Shown one piece after another: positions 62,220 through 64,000 of a stretch of DNA of 64,000 nucleotides (positions are counted from its first letter, which is position 1; every line of letters starts with the position of its first letter). The notes under the pieces were generated by a model. That model saw only the letters and a program-made list of their open reading frames with translations. It had not been told where the DNA came from and ran no database searches. The stretch is from Silvimonas amylolytica. Its GTDB lineage: Bacteria > Pseudomonadota > Gammaproteobacteria > Burkholderiales > Chitinibacteraceae. The position numbers and the translations under genes were made by a program. Where the stretch lies: positions 1 through 64,000 of the forward strand of contig NZ_BMLY01000010.1 in assembly GCF_014645555.1 (NCBI RefSeq), given 5' to 3'.

Positions 62220-62546
62220 TTAGTCAGCAACGACGCGACCCGGTTGTTGGTCAATCTGGGCCGCGAAATTCTGTGTCGCGTAGGCTGACGCCTGGCCACG
62301 TGTACTGGCGTGAGAAACCGGGAATTCTTGCGCGGCAGGGCGCAATTCGAAGCCGTTACGACCTGGTTGCTGGTCAATTTGCGATGTGTAGTTTTGCGTT
62401 GCATGCGAAGCGCGTTGCCATACCGGTAAGGCGCCTTGCTGGGCGGTCGGTGTGGCCACGGCCTGGTTGCTGTCGGCAGCTTGTGCCGAGAAAGCAGCGG
62501 TGGCAGCAACAGCAGCAAAAATGAGGGATGCAGCAAACTTGTTCAT
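62220..62546 (-). CDS. Small periplasmic repeat protein
   Basis: A 108-residue protein with a signal peptide (cleavage near AQA-AD, residue 23). Two copies of an ATQNYTSQIDQQPGR / ATQNFAAQIDQQPGR repeat (about 49-63 and 90-104) suggest a duplicated binding element. The composition, secretion and small size resemble the DUF4148-type proteins that betaproteobacteria carry in many copies, but the repeat is distinctive. GGAGA precedes the ATG. No cysteines are present. The function is unknown. Confidence 0.75.
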   Translation of the reverse strand: MNKFAASLIFAAVAATAAFSAQAADSNQAVATPTAQQGALPVWQRASHATQNYTSQIDQQPGRNGFELRPAAQEFPVSHASTRGQASAYATQNFAAQIDQQPGRVVAD

Positions 62547-62868
62547 GATGTTTCTCCGTGTAGATTCAAGGTTTTAACCTGACGTCGTTGTTGTTTTGTT
62601 CGCGACGTTGAAGCCATGGTATGCCTCGAAAGTACGTAGAAAAACTACCAAACCGTTGTTAGTTTGTTTCCCGTTTATTGATAAATGTCAGTGTCATCCG
62701 ACATGGGTTTTGAGGTGGGCAAAAAGGGTGACCAGAGTGCCCCGGTGCCAACCCGCGCCACGCTTTGCTTCGCGTGAAGGGGGTGGCAAACCGGGGAAGG
62801 GCAGATCAAAAACCGTGCAAACGGTTGACATCCACCTGTCGGTTTGCCGCTTGTCGTCTCTGTAGTGA
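62547..62868. other. Gap with a long imperfect hairpin
   Basis: No gene is supported. A 57-nt imperfect hairpin lies at 62740-62796: outer CCCCGG/CCGGGG arms, a bulged GCCA/TGGC pairing, and an inner CACGC/GCGTG stem with an eight-base loop. An ACGTCG/CGACGT repeat lies near 62582-62608, in the leader of the small repeat protein. The hairpin could be a REP-like element or part of a small RNA. Confidence 0.4.
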
Positions 62869-63210
62869 TCAGTCGTCTCGGGTCAGAACTTCCAGTAATT
62901 CAATTTCAAAAATCAGGTTGGAATGCGGCTTGATATGCGGCCCGATCTGGCGATCGCCATAGGCCAGATGCGCAGGGACAAACAACTTGCGTTTGCCCCC
63001 GACTCTCATGCCTATCAAACCCTGATCCCAGCCTTTGATCACGCGGCCGGTGCCAATGACGCACTGGAATGGCTTGCCCCGATCGTGCGAGGAATCAAAT
63101 TTGGTGCCATCTTCCAGCGTGCCGGTGTAGTGGGCGGTAATCAGCGCGCCGCGGGCAATTTCTTTGCCCTCGCCGACGACGAGGTCTTCAATGATCAGTT
63201 CGTTGTTCAC
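62869..63210 (-). CDS. FKBP-type peptidyl-prolyl isomerase
   Basis: A 113-residue single-domain FKBP. Core motifs VVGEGKEIARGALITAHYTG, DGTKFDSS, RVIKGWDQGLIGMRVGGKRK and PAHLAYG cover the whole active site (Tyr, Asp, Phe, Trp, Tyr). It catalyses proline isomerisation in protein folding. The start is GTG, chosen because AGGAG is 8 bp upstream and the length then matches single-domain family members. A GTG 12 codons earlier overlaps the upstream cysteine hydrolase stop but lacks a ribosome binding site. It has no signal peptide, so it is cytoplasmic. Confidence 0.9.
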   Translation of the reverse strand: MNNELIIEDLVVGEGKEIARGALITAHYTGTLEDGTKFDSSHDRGKPFQCVIGTGRVIKGWDQGLIGMRVGGKRKLFVPAHLAYGDRQIGPHIKPHSNLIFEIELLEVLTRDD

Positions 63211-63242
63211 AATGGGTACTCCTGAAGGGTGGGGTGATTTTC

Positions 63243-63794
63243 TCACGCGCCCGGTTTTTGGTGCATGGCGATGTCGGCGGTGCTTTGCAGCGTTACAAAC
63301 GGCCCGCTCAGAGTGGCATTGTGATGGGCGATGATGGCGCTGGCGGCCAGTTGCGGGGTGTCCACGCAGCTATGCGCATCGCTGGCCAGGACGGCGTTAT
63401 AACCGCGGTCGGCGGCTTCGCGGCAGGCCGTGTCTACGCAGTACTGGGTCTTCATGCCGGCAATGATCAACCTGCTCACGCCATCCTGTTGTAGCCACTG
63501 AGCCAGTGGCGTGCTGTTGAAGCAACTGATCCGGTGCTTGTCAAAAACCCGGTCGCGGGTGGGATCGATGTCCAGCGCCGCAGAGAGTTGCCACAGCGGG
63601 CTGCCCGCCGCGATGGGCGAATCGGCGGGACCGGTATGGCGTACCGCATAAACCGGTGCGCCGGCTGCGCGCGCTTTGCCGATCAGGATATTGATATTGG
63701 CCAGCAGATCAGTCAGCGCATGCGGGCGTTCCGGGCCGCCAACGTGGCCGGCTTGCATATCGATGATCAACAGGGCGGATTGCGAAGCAGACAT
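63243..63794 (-). CDS. Isochorismatase-like cysteine hydrolase
   Basis: A 183-residue hydrolase. The triad is Asp in LLIIDMQAG (Asp12), Lys in FDKHRISCF (about 85) and Cys in MKTQYCVDTACREA (about 118). It is shorter than, and not closely similar to, the 238-residue family member at 12374. The YCVDTACREA pattern is common in YcaC/nicotinamidase-like enzymes. Members hydrolyse amides or act on isochorismate-like compounds; the substrate is unknown. It is the first gene of a two-gene unit with the FKBP gene. Confidence 0.88.
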   Translation of the reverse strand: MSASQSALLIIDMQAGHVGGPERPHALTDLLANINILIGKARAAGAPVYAVRHTGPADSPIAAGSPLWQLSAALDIDPTRDRVFDKHRISCFNSTPLAQWLQQDGVSRLIIAGMKTQYCVDTACREAADRGYNAVLASDAHSCVDTPQLAASAIIAHHNATLSGPFVTLQSTADIAMHQKPGA

Positions 63795-63838
63795 AGGTGT
63801 TTCTCCAGATGGGGTGCCAATCCGGACGGGAGAAACAA

Positions 63839-63868
63839 CAAGGCCCCGACCAGACTGGCGGGGCCTTG
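63839..63868 (-). terminator. Terminator of the gene at the right edge
   Basis: A perfect 10-bp stem (CAAGGCCCCG/CGGGGCCTTG) is followed on the minus strand by TTGTTTCTCC. It lies 19 bp after the stop of the partial Thr-rich gene. Confidence 0.7.
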
Positions 63869-63887
63869 AAACGGGGGAATCTTGCGC

Positions 63888-64000
63888 TCACAACCCCGTA
63901 CACGGCCCGCCTGTGGCGGTCGTGGTGGTGGTGGTCGTGGTGGGGCGCAGGTTCATGCACTCAACATAATTGAGCGGCTGCGCGACGTCAACGGTGTGTC
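63888..64000 (-). CDS. C-terminal end of a Thr-tract protein (partial)
   Basis: The last 36 codons of a minus-strand gene that enters from beyond the window. It reads HTVDVAQPLNYVECMN, then a run of eight threonines, then ATGGPCTGL and stop. The Thr tract and the two cysteines suggest a secreted or surface protein tail. A terminator directly downstream supports it as a real gene. The family cannot be recognised from this fragment. Confidence 0.55.
   Translation of the reverse strand, partial: HTVDVAQPLNYVECMNLRPTTTTTTTTATGGPCTGL

Overview
The window looks like chromosomal DNA of a Gram-negative betaproteobacterium. The evidence is the many lipoprotein signal sequences, an RND efflux operon with an outer-membrane factor, BaeSR-like and OmpR-type two-component genes, NodT-type and carotenoid-oxygenase homologues, and a high GC content over most of its length. 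A Neisseriales-type host (Chromobacteriaceae or Chitinibacteraceae) would fit, but nothing here fixes the genus. No rRNA, tRNA, CRISPR array or replication origin was seen.

Left edge, about 1-8 kb, is accessory. It opens in the last codons of an IS30-type transposase, then carries a secreted alpha/beta hydrolase and a two-gene minus-strand operon: an AbiEi-like winged-helix protein followed by a 1274-residue protein with an N-terminal SIR2 domain. This pair is visibly lower in GC than the rest and is the best candidate for an uncharacterised defence or toxin-antitoxin system. A small RcsF-like lipoprotein and a VOC protein follow in gene-poor DNA.

8.8-16.4 kb holds a beta-propeller lipoprotein, a LysR regulator with an orphan ABC-type binding protein, a cysteine hydrolase and an MBL-fold hydrolase (probably one catabolic unit), an unknown 211-residue protein and a carotenoid oxygenase. 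16.8-25.6 kb has a composite surface lipoprotein, an MHYT-GGDEF-EAL c-di-GMP protein, and an AcpA-type phosphatase paired with a dihaem peroxidase, preceded by a PhoB-box-like repeat array. 25.6-33.5 kb is a complete BaeSR-type two-component system divergent from a three-gene RND efflux operon.

33.5-42.4 kb contains an HDOD protein, an OmpR-type regulator, a histidine kinase with a tiny translationally coupled upstream gene, an HD-GYP-like/LuxR fusion, two more secreted alpha/beta hydrolases, an Ohr/OsmC peroxidase and a TlpA-like thioredoxin. 42.5-46.3 kb is a sulfur and redox block: cysteine dioxygenase, Crp/Fnr regulator, 1-Cys peroxiredoxin, a persulfide dioxygenase-rhodanese fusion, and a TetR gene whose transcript looks leaderless. 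46.3-57 kb carries a COG4705 membrane protein, an AraC/SDR divergent pair, an SMR transporter, a lipoprotein, an ArsR/DUF429 pair, an NTF2-like gene, two divergent GGDEF genes and a bestrophin-like channel. 57-64 kb has a Pro/Thr-rich protein of unknown function, a GH3 glycosidase divergent from an AraC regulator, a small repeat protein, an FKBP isomerase, a second cysteine hydrolase, and the 3' end of a Thr-tract protein leaving the window.

Several gene starts were moved downstream from the longest reading frame, on the basis of signal peptides, ribosome binding sites or family length. All function calls come from reading motifs by eye; none was checked by database search.
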